From contig DATMRF010000120.1 in NCBI GenBank assembly GCA_035566435.1, positions 1-64,000 on the forward strand: a DNA stretch of 64,000 nucleotides. Reading direction: 5' to 3'. Shown here one piece after another: positions 49,613-58,523 of this stretch. Source of the DNA: DATMRF01 sp035566435 (GTDB lineage Bacteria > Verrucomicrobiota > Verrucomicrobiia > Limisphaerales > UBA8199). Each line of letters starts with the position of its first letter. Position 1 is the stretch's first letter. Both the position numbers and the translations under genes were made by a program. The notes below the pieces were generated by a model. That model was not told where the DNA came from. It did no database searches and saw nothing but the letters and a program-made list of their open reading frames with translations.

Positions 49613-51115
49613 ATGAGTAATTTCTGGCGCGAGTTGCGCGCTTGTAGCTGCGGTCTTTTGGCCCTTCTCTTTTTCACCGTCGGGCTCATTCCCCTCGATG
49701 CTGCCGACGGCCTGCGTGAAATCCAGCGGCGTGGTTTACTCCTCTGGGGCGCGGATGCCGAGGGCGGCGCGCCGTACGTTTATCCCGATCCCCAGAAACC
49801 GGAGCAGCTCATCGGGTTCGAATACGACCTGGCCGACGCGCTGGCCGCCAAACTCGGGGTCAAAGCCCGGATGGTTCAGAATCAGTGGGACCAGCTTGTT
49901 CCCGCGCTGGAGCGTGGCAATTTCGATATCATTCTCAACGGCCTGGAACTCACGCCCGAAAACCAGCGGCGCATCGCGATGTCGCAGCCCTACTTTGTGT
50001 ATGCGCAGCAGATCGTGACACGGCGCGAGACCGACGGCCTGACCGGCATGACCGACCTCAAAGGCAAACCCGTCGGCGTGCTCTCTTCCTCAGTGGCGGA
50101 GCGGTTGCTGGAGCAGATAGGCGGCGTTGACCTGCGGCATTATCCTGGCAACGTCGAGAGTTTGCGCGACTTGAAAGCCAAACGCATCGAGGCGGTGTTG
50201 ATGGACCTCCCCATCGCGCTGCATTACGCCCAGCCGGACCCGGCGCTGAAATTTTCCGGCGCGCCATTTGCCCCGGGCTACTATGGCATCGGTGTTCGCA
50301 AGCAGGATGCGTTGCTATTGGCCGCCCTTAACCAGGCGATTCAAGACCTCGCTGCCGACCACACCCTCGAACGGATCTATCGCAAGTATGGGGTCTGGGA
50401 CGAGCGGCAGGCGCGCTTGAAGGATTACCGGGCGGAAACGGTCGTCGCGCAAAAATCAGTTTCCACGCTGCGCGAGTGGCCGAAGTACTTGCCGTTGCTG
50501 CTCCGCGGAGCTGTCACGACCGTAGAGCTAAGCGTGCTGGCGATGGCGCTGGCGGTGATCGCCGGTCTCTTCGTCGTGCTGGTTCGGCTTTACGCGGTCG
50601 CGCCGCTGAACTGGCTCGCCAAGGCCTACGTCGAAGTGATCCGCGGCACGCCGCTGCTGATCCAGCTTTTCCTGCTTTATTATGGCCTGCCGGAAATCGG
50701 CATTCGGCTGAACGCCTTCTGCGCGGCCATCCTTGGCCTGGGGCTAAACTACGCCGCCAGCGAAGCAGAGAATTACCGGGCCGGCATCCAGGCCATCCCG
50801 CGCGGTCAAACCGAGGCCGCGTTGGCGTTGGGCATGAGCCGCTGGCAGACCCTCCGGCACGTGGTCCTGCCGCAGGCGCTGCGCGTAGTAATCCCGCCCG
50901 TCACCAATGACTTTATCGCGATGTTCAAGGATTCCTCCATTGTTTCCGTCATCACCATGGTCGAATTGACCAAAGTCTATGGCATGCTTGCGATGTCCAC
51001 CTACGACTACATCGGCCTGGGCCTCATGACCGCGGGCATTTACTTCGCCTTGAGCTACCCGGCGTCGCTTTTTGCCAATTGGCTGGAAGGAAGATTGAGC
51101 CATGATCACCGTTGA
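49613..51115 (+). CDS. Amino-acid ABC transporter: fused substrate-binding and permease protein
   Basis: 500 aa from the ATG at 49613. A signal-anchor (CGLLALLFFTVGLIPLDAAD) precedes a family-3 binding domain at about 35-275 (LLLWGADAEGGAPYVYPDPQ, GFEYDLADALAAKLGVKARM, GNFDIILNGLELTPENQRRI). The permease spans about 300-495 with the EAA-type loop YRAGIQAIPRGQTEAALALG MSRWQTLRHVVLPQALRVV (two blocks). The binding domain therefore stays tethered to the membrane. Its 14-bp overlap with the ATPase gene shows one operon. Polar amino acids, for example glutamine, are the usual substrates; specificity is not visible. Confidence 0.93.
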   Translation: MSNFWRELRACSCGLLALLFFTVGLIPLDAADGLREIQRRGLLLWGADAEGGAPYVYPDPQKPEQLIGFEYDLADALAAKLGVKARMVQNQWDQLVPALERGNFDIILNGLELTPENQRRIAMSQPYFVYAQQIVTRRETDGLTGMTDLKGKPVGVLSSSVAERLLEQIGGVDLRHYPGNVESLRDLKAKRIEAVLMDLPIALHYAQPDPALKFSGAPFAPGYYGIGVRKQDALLLAALNQAIQDLAADHTLERIYRKYGVWDERQARLKDYRAETVVAQKSVSTLREWPKYLPLLLRGAVTTVELSVLAMALAVIAGLFVVLVRLYAVAPLNWLAKAYVEVIRGTPLLIQLFLLYYGLPEIGIRLNAFCAAILGLGLNYAASEAENYRAGIQAIPRGQTEAALALGMSRWQTLRHVVLPQALRVVIPPVTNDFIAMFKDSSIVSVITMVELTKVYGMLAMSTYDYIGLGLMTAGIYFALSYPASLFANWLEGRLSHDHR

Positions 51116-51854
51116 GAACCTGGTAAAATCCTATAACTCCACCCGCGTGCTGCACGGCGTCTGCCACGCCCAGCAGCGCGGCGAAGCCGTCGTCCTCATC
51201 GGTCCCAGCGGCTGCGGCAAGAGCACTTTCCTCCGTTGTCTCAACCAGCTCGAAACCCCCGACTCCGGCCGTATCACGATCGACGGCGTGACCATCGACT
51301 GCGGGCATCCTCCCGGGACAAACCATGAACGCGAGTTGCAGCGCCAGTTGCGCCTGCGTGCCGGGATGGTGTTCCAGGCCTTCAACCTGTTCCCGCACCT
51401 GACCGCGCTGGAGAACATTGTCGCCGCGCCCACCGTGGTCAAAGGCCTTCCCCGGTCCGAAGCGGAAGCCCGGGCCCGCGAGTTGCTGGGTAAGGTCGGA
51501 CTCGAAGGCAGAGCTCAGGCCTATCCGGCGCAGCTTTCCGGCGGGCAGCAGCAGCGCGTTGCCATCGCCCGGGCCCTGGCGATGGAGCCGCAGGTGATGC
51601 TCTTCGACGAGCCGACCAGCGCGCTGGATCCCGAACTAAAAGATGAGGTTCTGCGCGTGATGCGCCAACTGGCCGAGGAGGGCATGACCATGCTCGTCGT
51701 GACTCATGAAATGCAGTTCGCCCGCGATATCGCCGACCGCGTCCTTTTCTTTGAAGGGGGCCGCGTGGCCGAATCAGGCACTCCCGAACAAATCTTCTCC
51801 GCTCCCCAGCAGGAGCGGACCCGCGAGTTCCTGCGGAAGGCAACCGTGAGGTGA
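51102..51854 (+). CDS. Amino-acid ABC transporter ATP-binding protein (GlnQ-like)
   Basis: 250 aa, starting at an ATG that overlaps the permease gene by 14 bp. Walker A is GPSGCGKST, the signature is LSGGQQQRVAIARALAMEP, Walker B is VMLFDEPTSALDPE, and the switch His lies in VVTHEMQFARDIADRVLFFE. The pattern matches the polar amino-acid importer ATPases such as GlnQ and HisP. One short insertion (DCGHPPGTNHERELQR) lies after the Walker A region. It forms a two-gene importer with the fused binding/permease protein. Confidence 0.95.
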   Translation: MITVENLVKSYNSTRVLHGVCHAQQRGEAVVLIGPSGCGKSTFLRCLNQLETPDSGRITIDGVTIDCGHPPGTNHERELQRQLRLRAGMVFQAFNLFPHLTALENIVAAPTVVKGLPRSEAEARARELLGKVGLEGRAQAYPAQLSGGQQQRVAIARALAMEPQVMLFDEPTSALDPELKDEVLRVMRQLAEEGMTMLVVTHEMQFARDIADRVLFFEGGRVAESGTPEQIFSAPQQERTREFLRKATVR

Positions 51855-52018
51855 CCTGCCTCCGCCAAAAAATAGCGGCCCAAGCATAGAGGTTTGTCTT
51901 AAAGTGTGATAATAATAGAGGTGTAATTGGCTTCTAAGACGAAGTCATGAAAACCGAGCACATCGGCAGTGTCCTGCACCGGCGCGGAAGCGCCGTCAAA
52001 ACCCGAGCGAGTTGATCT

Positions 52019-52186
52019 ATGTTACATGTCTGGCTCGTTCCAGCCTTGGTCATCCTCCTGGTGGTCATCGCGGCCTTTTACGTGCTTCTCAAAGTGAGGG
52101 GCGGCAGCGGCGTCCGGACCGAGGGACGCACGCTCCTGGATAAACCTGAGGCCGAGGAAGACGGTCCGCCCCAAATGAAGCAGTGA
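52019..52186 (+). CDS. Small single-span membrane protein (55 aa)
   Basis: Reads MLHVWLVPALVILLVVIAAF followed by YVLLKVRGG and a polar tail ending DGPPQMKQ. One membrane span lies at residues 4-24 with positive residues after it. It is preceded by a small GGCGC-GGAA-GCGCC hairpin (51981-51994). The stop lies 11 bp from the convergent threonine dehydratase stop. Good hydrophobic pattern and charge placement support it as real; no function is known. Confidence 0.65.
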   Translation: MLHVWLVPALVILLVVIAAFYVLLKVRGGSGVRTEGRTLLDKPEAEEDGPPQMKQ

Positions 52187-52197
52187 GTCAGCGCGGC

Positions 52198-53403
52198 TCA
52201 CGCCAAGGGGAAGCCTTCGCGTTTCAAACGGTCGCGGAGGGTGGCGATGTGTTCCGCGTCGCGCGTTTCCACTACGCAATGAACGGCGACCGTGGTGATG
52301 TCATCGTCTGCGAAGGCGCGGTCGTGGGTAATGTCGATAATGCTGACGCCCTCCTCAGCCAGCAGCCCGGCAAACCGCGCCAGGCCGCCGGGGCGGTCGC
52401 TGATGGTGGCGGTGAACCGGCACAGCCGTCCTTCGGAGGCCATTCCACGCTCAATGACCCGGTCGAGGGTGTTCAGATCGATGTTGCCGCCGCACAACGG
52501 CAGCACGACTTTCTTTCCTTTCAGTTCGGGCACCAGACCGGCAAGGCAGGCGGCCAGTGGCGCTGCGCCCGCGCCTTCCACCACTGCCTTCTCAAGTTCC
52601 ATCAGGCGCAACACCGCCCGCGCTATGTCGTGCTCGCCGGCCAGCACCGTCCGGTCCACTCGCTGGCGCGCGAGGCTGAAAGCGTTTTCACCCACCTTGG
52701 GAACGCTTAAGCCGTCGGCGAGGGTCGGTTGCATCTCGATTTGGACAGGGTGGCCGGCAGCGAGCGCCGCGGTGAAGCTGGCCGCCCGCTCGGGTTCGAC
52801 GCCGATGATTTTGACGCTGAGCTTGAGAGTTTTTAGCGCCAGCGCGACCCCCGCAACTAAACCCGCGCCGCCGATGGGCACAATCACGGCATCCAGGCGC
52901 GGGACCTGCGCGGCAATTTCCAGTCCGATGGTGCCCTGCCCCGCGATGATCGCCGGGTCGTCGAAGCCATTGATATAAGTGAGCCCGTGCTGGGCTGCAA
53001 TTTGGTCCGCGCGGGCACGGGCCTCGCCGATGTTCGCGCCAGCGAGAACGACCTCGGCGCCCAGCCGGCGGCAGTTGACGACTTTGGTCAGGGGCGCGAA
53101 CCGCGGCATAACGACCGTAACGGGGATGCCGAGCAACTGCGCATGATACCCCACCCCAAGCGCGTGGTTGCCGGCGGAGGCGGCGATCACACCGAGTTTT
53201 CGCTGTTCCGGTGATAGCAGGAGCAAAGCGTTGCGAGCGCCGCGCTCTTTGAAGCTTCCGGTGCGCTGCAAGTACTCGAGCTTGCAGAAAATCTCCATGC
53301 CGGTCGCTTCGGAGAGCGAAATGGAACGTGGACACGGAGATTCGACAACGTGGCCGGCAATGCGGGCCGCGGCGGCCTGGATGTCGGCGAAGGTGGGGAG
53401 CAT
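52198..53403 (-). CDS. ilvA: Threonine ammonia-lyase with C-terminal ACT domain
   Basis: 401 aa from the ATG at 53403. The PLP Lys is K52 in TGSFKERGARNAL, and the substrate loop is ASAGNHALG. The phosphate loop is PIGGAGLVAG and CGGNIDLN comes near the end of the catalytic part. Residues about 325-400 form one ACT domain (FTATISDRPGGLARFAGLLA EEGVSIIDITHDRAF, in two blocks). It converts L-threonine to 2-oxobutanoate and ammonia. The 400-residue length with a single ACT resembles the shorter biosynthetic/catabolic type (TdcB-like) rather than long IlvA, so the symbol is provisional. Confidence 0.9.
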   Translation of the reverse strand: MLPTFADIQAAAARIAGHVVESPCPRSISLSEATGMEIFCKLEYLQRTGSFKERGARNALLLLSPEQRKLGVIAASAGNHALGVGYHAQLLGIPVTVVMPRFAPLTKVVNCRRLGAEVVLAGANIGEARARADQIAAQHGLTYINGFDDPAIIAGQGTIGLEIAAQVPRLDAVIVPIGGAGLVAGVALALKTLKLSVKIIGVEPERAASFTAALAAGHPVQIEMQPTLADGLSVPKVGENAFSLARQRVDRTVLAGEHDIARAVLRLMELEKAVVEGAGAAPLAACLAGLVPELKGKKVVLPLCGGNIDLNTLDRVIERGMASEGRLCRFTATISDRPGGLARFAGLLAEEGVSIIDITHDRAFADDDITTVAVHCVVETRDAEHIATLRDRLKREGFPLA

Positions 53404-53500
53404 GGGGCGTGAAGCGGTTGATAGTGGATAGTTGAGAGTTGATAGTCGGGGGATGGGATGGAGGGACGGGGGAAAGTGATGCGTCAAACGTTTTAACTGT

Positions 53501-54181
53501 CTAGAAATCGCGGCTTTCGCCTGGGCGCAGCAAGTGGAGGCGCTTGTGGGCCTGCTGGAACTTTTTTACGGCGGCGACCGTATCGATCTGGATGGGCGGA
53601 AACGTGTTGTAATGGAGCCCGAGGATCTCGTCGCACCCTACAAAGACGGCCGCTTTGATGGCGTCCTCGACTCCCATGGTGAAGTTGTCGCCAATGCACA
53701 GCGCGGCGAATTTGAGCTTGTTCGAATCGCTGATCAGCTTCATGTCCAAAGTCAACGCGGTGTCGCCGGAGTAATAGAAATCCCCTTCGGCGGTTTCCAC
53801 GACGAATCCGCCGGCGTTGCCGCCGTAAGTGCCGTCCGGCAGGCAGCTCGAATGGATGGCGCTAACGAATTTGACGCGCCCGAAATCGAATCGATAGCCA
53901 CCGCCGTGGTTCAGCGGATGGCTCTTCTGCACTCCTTGATTGGCGAACCATAGCGTCAGTTCGTAGTTGGCAATAATCGTCGCCCCGGTCCTTCGCGCGA
54001 TGCCCGCCGCGTCGGCCATGTGGTCGTCGTGGCCGTGGGAAATGAGGATGTAGTCCGCCGGGATTTCGTCTACATCGATACCTCGCGCCAACTCGTTACC
54101 GGTGATAAATGGATCAAACAGCAACGTGCGATTCAAGACCTCGACGGCGAAGCAAGAATGTCCGTAGTAAGTCACTTTCAT
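53501..54181 (-). CDS. UPF0173 metal-dependent hydrolase (MBL fold, YtkL-like)
   Basis: 226 aa. It starts MKVTYYGHSCFAVEVLNRTL, carries the metal motif SHGHDDHMADA, then GGGYRFDFGRVKFVSAIHSS, FYYSGDTALTLDMKLI and LHYNTFPPIQID, all hallmarks of the UPF0173 group. The His/Asp set would hold two zinc or similar ions. Length is normal. Substrates of this family are not well defined. It lies upstream of the threonine dehydratase on the same strand with about 100 bp between. Confidence 0.93.
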   Translation of the reverse strand: MKVTYYGHSCFAVEVLNRTLLFDPFITGNELARGIDVDEIPADYILISHGHDDHMADAAGIARRTGATIIANYELTLWFANQGVQKSHPLNHGGGYRFDFGRVKFVSAIHSSCLPDGTYGGNAGGFVVETAEGDFYYSGDTALTLDMKLISDSNKLKFAALCIGDNFTMGVEDAIKAAVFVGCDEILGLHYNTFPPIQIDTVAAVKKFQQAHKRLHLLRPGESRDF

Positions 54182-54299
54182 AATCCCTTTCGAAGCTGAA
54201 GTTCCGACGATTGTGAGCCCCGGACAATATCTCCGGAAGGCTGGTGGGGGTCAACCTCGGAAGCAGGGTTGATTCAACCTCGGGCGCGACCGAGGAGCT

Positions 54300-54363
54300 T
54301 CAACCGCGGATTGCGCGGATAAGGTGAATTTCGTTTGGACTCTCAGTGAAGTCCGTGGTCAAC
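54300..54363. repeat. ACCACGGAT-type dispersed repeat
   Basis: Starts CAACCGCGGATTGCGCGGAT and ends GAAGTCCGTGGTCAAC, so its ends are inverted relative to each other. Same plan as 14366-14436. Confidence 0.72.
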
Positions 54364-54426
54364 AACTCAACGCTGGGATCTCCATACAGTGAACGCACAG
54401 GAAACGGGTCAGCCGGGGTTTCGCAT

Positions 54427-56253
54427 CTAACGATGGCCACCGCCGCTGAATCCACCGCCATGAGAGCCGCCGCCGGAGAAACCCCCGCCGGAAAACCCGC
54501 CACCATGAGAGCCACCGCCAGAGAATCCACCGCCGTGGGAGCCGCCGCCGGAGGAGCCACCACGGAATCCGCCACTGAAGGAGCTGCCGCCGCGGAAACC
54601 GCCGCCAAAAACACTCCCGCCCGAAAAACGGGGCACTGAATTCATCGCCATGCCACCGCGCCACGCGCCGGAATAGCTCCGGCTCGGCATTGAGTAACGG
54701 GGTGTCGCATAGGTCGGAGCGCGATAACTCGGCGCGGCCCAGCTGCTGCGCGGTACTGCGGCTGGCCGCGAGGCGCCGTAGGAACCCGCGTTGGGGTAAG
54801 CCGGTCGAGCATTGGCATAAACCGGCGATTGGTAAGTGCGACCAATCACACCCGGCGCCGCAGGTGTCATCGGGGCACGGCCTGCGTCACCTGTCCACGA
54901 GCGCGCGGCGGGCATGGTCGGAGCGGCAGCGCTGGAAGTGGCTCCCGGCTGGTGCGAAAGGATGCTCGGAGCACTGCGGGCACCAAAGCTGGCCTGGCCG
55001 GCGGCAGCCATCGAGGCCGTGCCAGCGCGAACGGGGACGTGGCCGTCCCCGCCCCAGGCCGTGCCGGTGTGGGAGGTCAAAGCGGCTGAAGGAGCGCGGG
55101 TTTGCGAGCCGGCGCGGGCCCATTGCGCCGCGGAAGGACTCGGCCGGGCCGCAGTTCCAAAGAACGAGGTGCCGCCCTGAGCGCCGTGGTGCCACGCCCC
55201 TGGATCACGCCCCGGGCCGAAGCTGCCGTTGTGAGCGAAGGCGCCGTCGCGGCCGAAGTGCCCATCATGGCCAAAGCGTCCGTCGTGGCGAAAACCGTGG
55301 TGGAAATCATCGAAGTCTCCAAAAGCGATGGCGAAGCCGAACGGGAAAAAGCTGCACCCGCCCCAGAATCCGAGCGGCCGCCACCAGCACCAGGGTGTCG
55401 GGGCAATCCATCCCGGGCCCCAAGAGGAGTAGAAGCCGTAATTGGGCCCCCAATAGTCGTACGCGTAATCCGGGTAGTAGGGGTACGCGGCATAATAATC
55501 AGCGGGAGGGGTCAGCGCTCCATAGCCGAGCGGGGCGACCTGGTCGGCCTGCGCTTGCGGGGCGAGCCCAGCCTGAGGAACGGCCGGGGCTTGCGGAGCA
55601 TAAGGGACGGTTGGGGCGGGCGCCACCTGGCCCGGCTGAGTTTGCGCGGAACTCGATTGTGGAGCGGGGGTTCCTGCAGGCGCCGGCGTCACGTTGGACT
55701 GGTAAGCTTTTCTGGCGTTGTCGTACGCCTCGGTGAATGTAGGCTGCTTCGCCAGCGAGGTCCGGACCTTGTCCAAGCCACTTTTGGCTGTGTCAGGGAC
55801 GGTGGCCTTGTCTGCCTTGAAGTCGTACCAGGCGAGGATCTCGCCCGCAGTGTGCACGACAAACTTGTTGTCTGAAGCGAGTTGACCGGCGAGGTTGATA
55901 GCGGCAATCGCTGCCGGCATGTCCAACCGGCGCGCATCGACGTAAGCCACTACCCCCCAAGCCAAGCCGTTGTTCGGGTCCAGCGTTGTCAGTGTCTCGG
56001 CCTGGTGATACGCCAATTCCGGCAGGCCAAGGTCAACCATTCGGCCAACGTAAGCGGCGTGAAGTTTCGGATCGTTCCGGTCGACGGCGATTCCGTTGGC
56101 GTAGGCGGCCACGGCGGCCGAAGGATCGGCGGCTTGCTGGATAGCCTGGATGGCGTTATCGGTAGATTGATTGCCTGGCAAAGCGGCAAGCGCTGCCGCG
56201 GGGGATAAACTTCCAAGCAGGAAGACTAAAAAGCTTTTGAGAGGGGCTTTCAT
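54427..56253 (-). CDS. Exported TPR-like / Gly-Ser-His-rich protein
   Basis: 608 aa from the ATG at 56253 (GGAG 7 bases before). The signal peptide is MKAPLKSFLVFLLGSLSPAA followed by ALA. Residues about 30-190 look TPR-like (AVAAYANGIAVDRNDPKLHA AYVGRMVDLGLPELAYHQAE, in two blocks). A Pro/Gln linker, a Trp/Tyr-rich stretch (YYPDYAYDYWGPNYGFYSSW) and a long low-complexity region follow. The last 90 residues are GGG(S/F)HGGGFSGG repeats ending SGGGHR, the same end as the protein at 1888-2616. Near residue 402 the frame passes through the palindrome GGGGACGTGGCCGTCCCC and reads GGDGHVPV. Probably secreted; function unknown. Confidence 0.8.
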   Translation of the reverse strand: MKAPLKSFLVFLLGSLSPAAALAALPGNQSTDNAIQAIQQAADPSAAVAAYANGIAVDRNDPKLHAAYVGRMVDLGLPELAYHQAETLTTLDPNNGLAWGVVAYVDARRLDMPAAIAAINLAGQLASDNKFVVHTAGEILAWYDFKADKATVPDTAKSGLDKVRTSLAKQPTFTEAYDNARKAYQSNVTPAPAGTPAPQSSSAQTQPGQVAPAPTVPYAPQAPAVPQAGLAPQAQADQVAPLGYGALTPPADYYAAYPYYPDYAYDYWGPNYGFYSSWGPGWIAPTPWCWWRPLGFWGGCSFFPFGFAIAFGDFDDFHHGFRHDGRFGHDGHFGRDGAFAHNGSFGPGRDPGAWHHGAQGGTSFFGTAARPSPSAAQWARAGSQTRAPSAALTSHTGTAWGGDGHVPVRAGTASMAAAGQASFGARSAPSILSHQPGATSSAAAPTMPAARSWTGDAGRAPMTPAAPGVIGRTYQSPVYANARPAYPNAGSYGASRPAAVPRSSWAAPSYRAPTYATPRYSMPSRSYSGAWRGGMAMNSVPRFSGGSVFGGGFRGGSSFSGGFRGGSSGGGSHGGGFSGGGSHGGGFSGGGFSGGGSHGGGFSGGGHR

Positions 56254-56403
56254 TGGTCTGCTCCGTTTAGGTTTTCGCTGACACATTTCACCATATACCA
56301 CACGGCCTCTCCGCTCTCCCTACTGACACTAAATATTGGACGTCCGGACGATAACCAACATTCAACCTGATTCATGGATTGTGCAACTACAAATGATGTC
56401 TCA

Positions 56404-57111
56404 TCACCACGAACGCCCCGCGCGCCGCGGGCCGCCCAGTATTCCCGCCAGCAGCACCGCCACCACGCCGGTCAGGAAGATGCCATCGAATTTTCCCGCG
56501 CCGCCAATGGACGCGACCGGCGCGCCCAGGCCACGGATTTTGTCCAGGTTCAGCAGGTCCGCCCCGATGAGGGTTCCCAGGCTCCCCGCGATATAGGCAA
56601 GCGGGGCCGGATTCCAGCGGGACAGCACCAGGGCCACGATGGCGGTGATGAGCGGGGGGATGAAAATGGGCACGGCGATTCCCACGCCACGCACGGGGCG
56701 AGCCATGAGGTGGACCAGGATGGTCACAATCCCAACCGCCACAATGCTCGGGCCGTACAGGCGATGCTTGATAATGAGGTAGATAGAGAGAATCACCGGG
56801 ATGACCGCGCCACCTACATTGACCGCGATGACGGTTCCGGGAGAGTTGACGACGACGGGGACGACATATTGCATGCCGAAGAAATCAATCACTTCGCCGG
56901 CGCGTTCGTGCTGGCCGGGCAACTGCGCGATAGGAATATTGATGTAGCTCCCCAGCAGGCACAACAGCAACAGGACCAGCATGTAGCGGCGGCTGATTCC
57001 CATGCTCTCGAAGACGTATTGAAGAATGCCGATCTCGATCAGCGCGACCAGCAGCGCGAAAAGAAACCAGAACGCCAGGAAGAATAAAAAACCTATTGGA
57101 ATATAAAGCAT
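56404..57111 (-). CDS. DUF1614 family membrane protein
   Basis: 235 aa with about seven membrane spans. The start LYIPIGFLFFLAFWFLFALL and the later NVGGAVIPVILSIYLI, GVGIAVPIFIPPLITAIVAL and GADLLNLDKIRGLGAPVASI with GGAGKFDGIFLTG follow the DUF1614 pattern. The family has no known function. The Gly/Ala/Asp motif GADLLN and the final GGAGKFDGI are its most conserved parts. The gene lies 72 bp from tRNA-Ala on the same strand. Confidence 0.92.
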   Translation of the reverse strand: MLYIPIGFLFFLAFWFLFALLVALIEIGILQYVFESMGISRRYMLVLLLLCLLGSYINIPIAQLPGQHERAGEVIDFFGMQYVVPVVVNSPGTVIAVNVGGAVIPVILSIYLIIKHRLYGPSIVAVGIVTILVHLMARPVRGVGIAVPIFIPPLITAIVALVLSRWNPAPLAYIAGSLGTLIGADLLNLDKIRGLGAPVASIGGAGKFDGIFLTGVVAVLLAGILGGPRRAGRSW

Positions 57112-57183
57112 AGCCCGCCTGAAGATGGCCTACTTCCCAGCCTCTGCCAAGGACAGGAAAGCCGAGCTGAGCGAAGGATTGGA

Positions 57184-57259
57184 TGGTGGAGCCGAGGGGG
57201 TTCGAACCCCTGACCTCCTGAATGCCATTCAGGCGCTCTACCAACTGAGCTACGACCCC
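57184..57259 (-). tRNA. tRNA-Ala (anticodon GGC)
   Basis: Acceptor stem GGGGTCG pairs with CGGCTCC, including the G3-U70 wobble that identifies alanine tRNAs. The discriminator is A and CCA is encoded (57184-57186). Anticodon stem CCTGA/TCAGG encloses ATGGCAT, giving GGC. D-arm GCTCAGTTGGTAGAGC and T-loop GTTCGAACC are normal. Length 76 nt. Confidence 0.97.
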
Positions 57260-57567
57260 ATCCGGAGCGGAGGAAAATGTAAGAGGCTGCGAAAAATTGT
57301 CAAAATCAATTTGCGCCGAGTGAGTCAGCCCGGCGCATCTGTCAACGGAGCGTCAATTTATCATCGAGTTTACCCGGACGGAGTCTGGCCGCACACCGCA
57401 GTGGGCACGTATGCTCCAAGTCGATCACAAATCGGCGCTCCGACCCAGAGGTACTGTCGTTACGGTAGTGTCAAGATATGCCCGAGCCCGCCGATGGCAT
57501 CAATCTTAGCATATTTTACTTGTCATGCGATTTGGACCGGATGCGAGGAGCGGTGTCCTCCATGGAC
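57260..57567. other. Intergenic stretch with nothing recognisable
   Basis: Between tRNA-Ala and the CPBP protease gene. No domain, strong hairpin or repeat was found. A plus-strand open frame from 57125 to 57604 runs across the antisense of the tRNA and is not credible. Confidence 0.6.
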
Positions 57568-58449
57568 TCATGAAGTAGGAGCGCTCCTTGCCAAAACAGC
57601 ATGAACTCTCCCTGACCCGTAAAGCCAGGCGACCAGCGCAGCGTAAGAAACGAGGGTCAAGAGTCCGTAGTCGCCAATCAAGAACCAGGCGGCGGGTCCG
57701 CTGAAAGAGACGCCAAAGAAGCTCTGCACAAACGAATTGAAGGACGTGTGCGCCATCGCCGCAACGAAAACGCTGCCGGACGCGAGTCGCAGCCAGCCAA
57801 CGAACACTCCGAACAAAATTGTCAGCAACGTGAACATGAGCACGGATAAAGTCACAGCCCCATGCGCGTAGCCGGTCAAAACGAACAGAGGCAAATGCCA
57901 GAGGCCCCACACAAGACCGGTGAGCATTAGCGGAGAGGGCCAACCGGCCTGTATTAGTCGCGGCAGAAGGTAACCGCGCCAGCCCAACTCTTCGCCGAAA
58001 GCGCAAAAGAAACCTGGCCCTATGCTGATGAAAGCCACCGCAAGAAATCGCTGGGCTAAAAGGCCAGCGGTCGAAACATCGGAGAGCGGCCAGGAGAGTT
58101 TGAAGAAAAGGGCGTCCAACATCGTTTGCCCGGACAGGTGGCGAACCACCCTCACCTTTCCGAGAAGCACCGCCAGCGCGACGGATAGCAAAGCCAGGCC
58201 CAGTGGCCCAAGGTAAGCCCAGGCCCAGAACCGCGCTTTGCCAACACGCCAACCGACATCAGCAAAGCCCTCTCTGAACACGACGCGAAACAGAATCGAA
58301 ACCAGCCCGGGAATCCACATGAGCACTAGAATCGCTACCCACTCAGGCGGTCGAAAACCAAGCCTGAAGCTCACCATCCAAAGCCACGCGGCAACGAGGA
58401 CAGCGGCAATGTAGAGGATGACCTGGCGATGGTGTGTGGGTGAACTCAT
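57568..58449 (-). CDS. CPBP (CAAX/Abi-type) intramembrane metalloprotease
   Basis: 293 aa with about eight membrane spans. Motif 1 is FGEELGWRGYLLPRL (two Glu and the Arg) and motif 2 is GLVWGLWHLPLF (His). A third site, AHTSFNS, supplies the final His/Asn. These are the three CPBP motifs that form the metal site inside the membrane. Substrates cannot be told from the sequence. Members act in protein maturation, regulated proteolysis and bacteriocin immunity. It stands between tRNA-Ala and a serine hydrolase gene on the same strand. Confidence 0.93.
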   Translation of the reverse strand: MSSPTHHRQVILYIAAVLVAAWLWMVSFRLGFRPPEWVAILVLMWIPGLVSILFRVVFREGFADVGWRVGKARFWAWAYLGPLGLALLSVALAVLLGKVRVVRHLSGQTMLDALFFKLSWPLSDVSTAGLLAQRFLAVAFISIGPGFFCAFGEELGWRGYLLPRLIQAGWPSPLMLTGLVWGLWHLPLFVLTGYAHGAVTLSVLMFTLLTILFGVFVGWLRLASGSVFVAAMAHTSFNSFVQSFFGVSFSGPAAWFLIGDYGLLTLVSYAALVAWLYGSGRVHAVLARSAPTS

Positions 58450-58523
58450 TCAAGATCCGTGATCCCAACCAGGACAATTGGCAGCGCAAGGCGAACCTGC
58501 CTCGCCACAAGGCTGGGTTGGAC

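Noticed and set aside
51948..52016. 22-codon frame MKTEHIGSVLHRRGSAVKTR ending before the 55-aa gene
   Set aside because: Overlaps a small hairpin and has no independent support; possible leader peptide but not supported.
54690..55736. 348-codon plus-strand frame rich in Arg/Gly
   Set aside because: Complement of the low-complexity region of the exported protein at 54427-56253, which has signal peptide and ribosome site.
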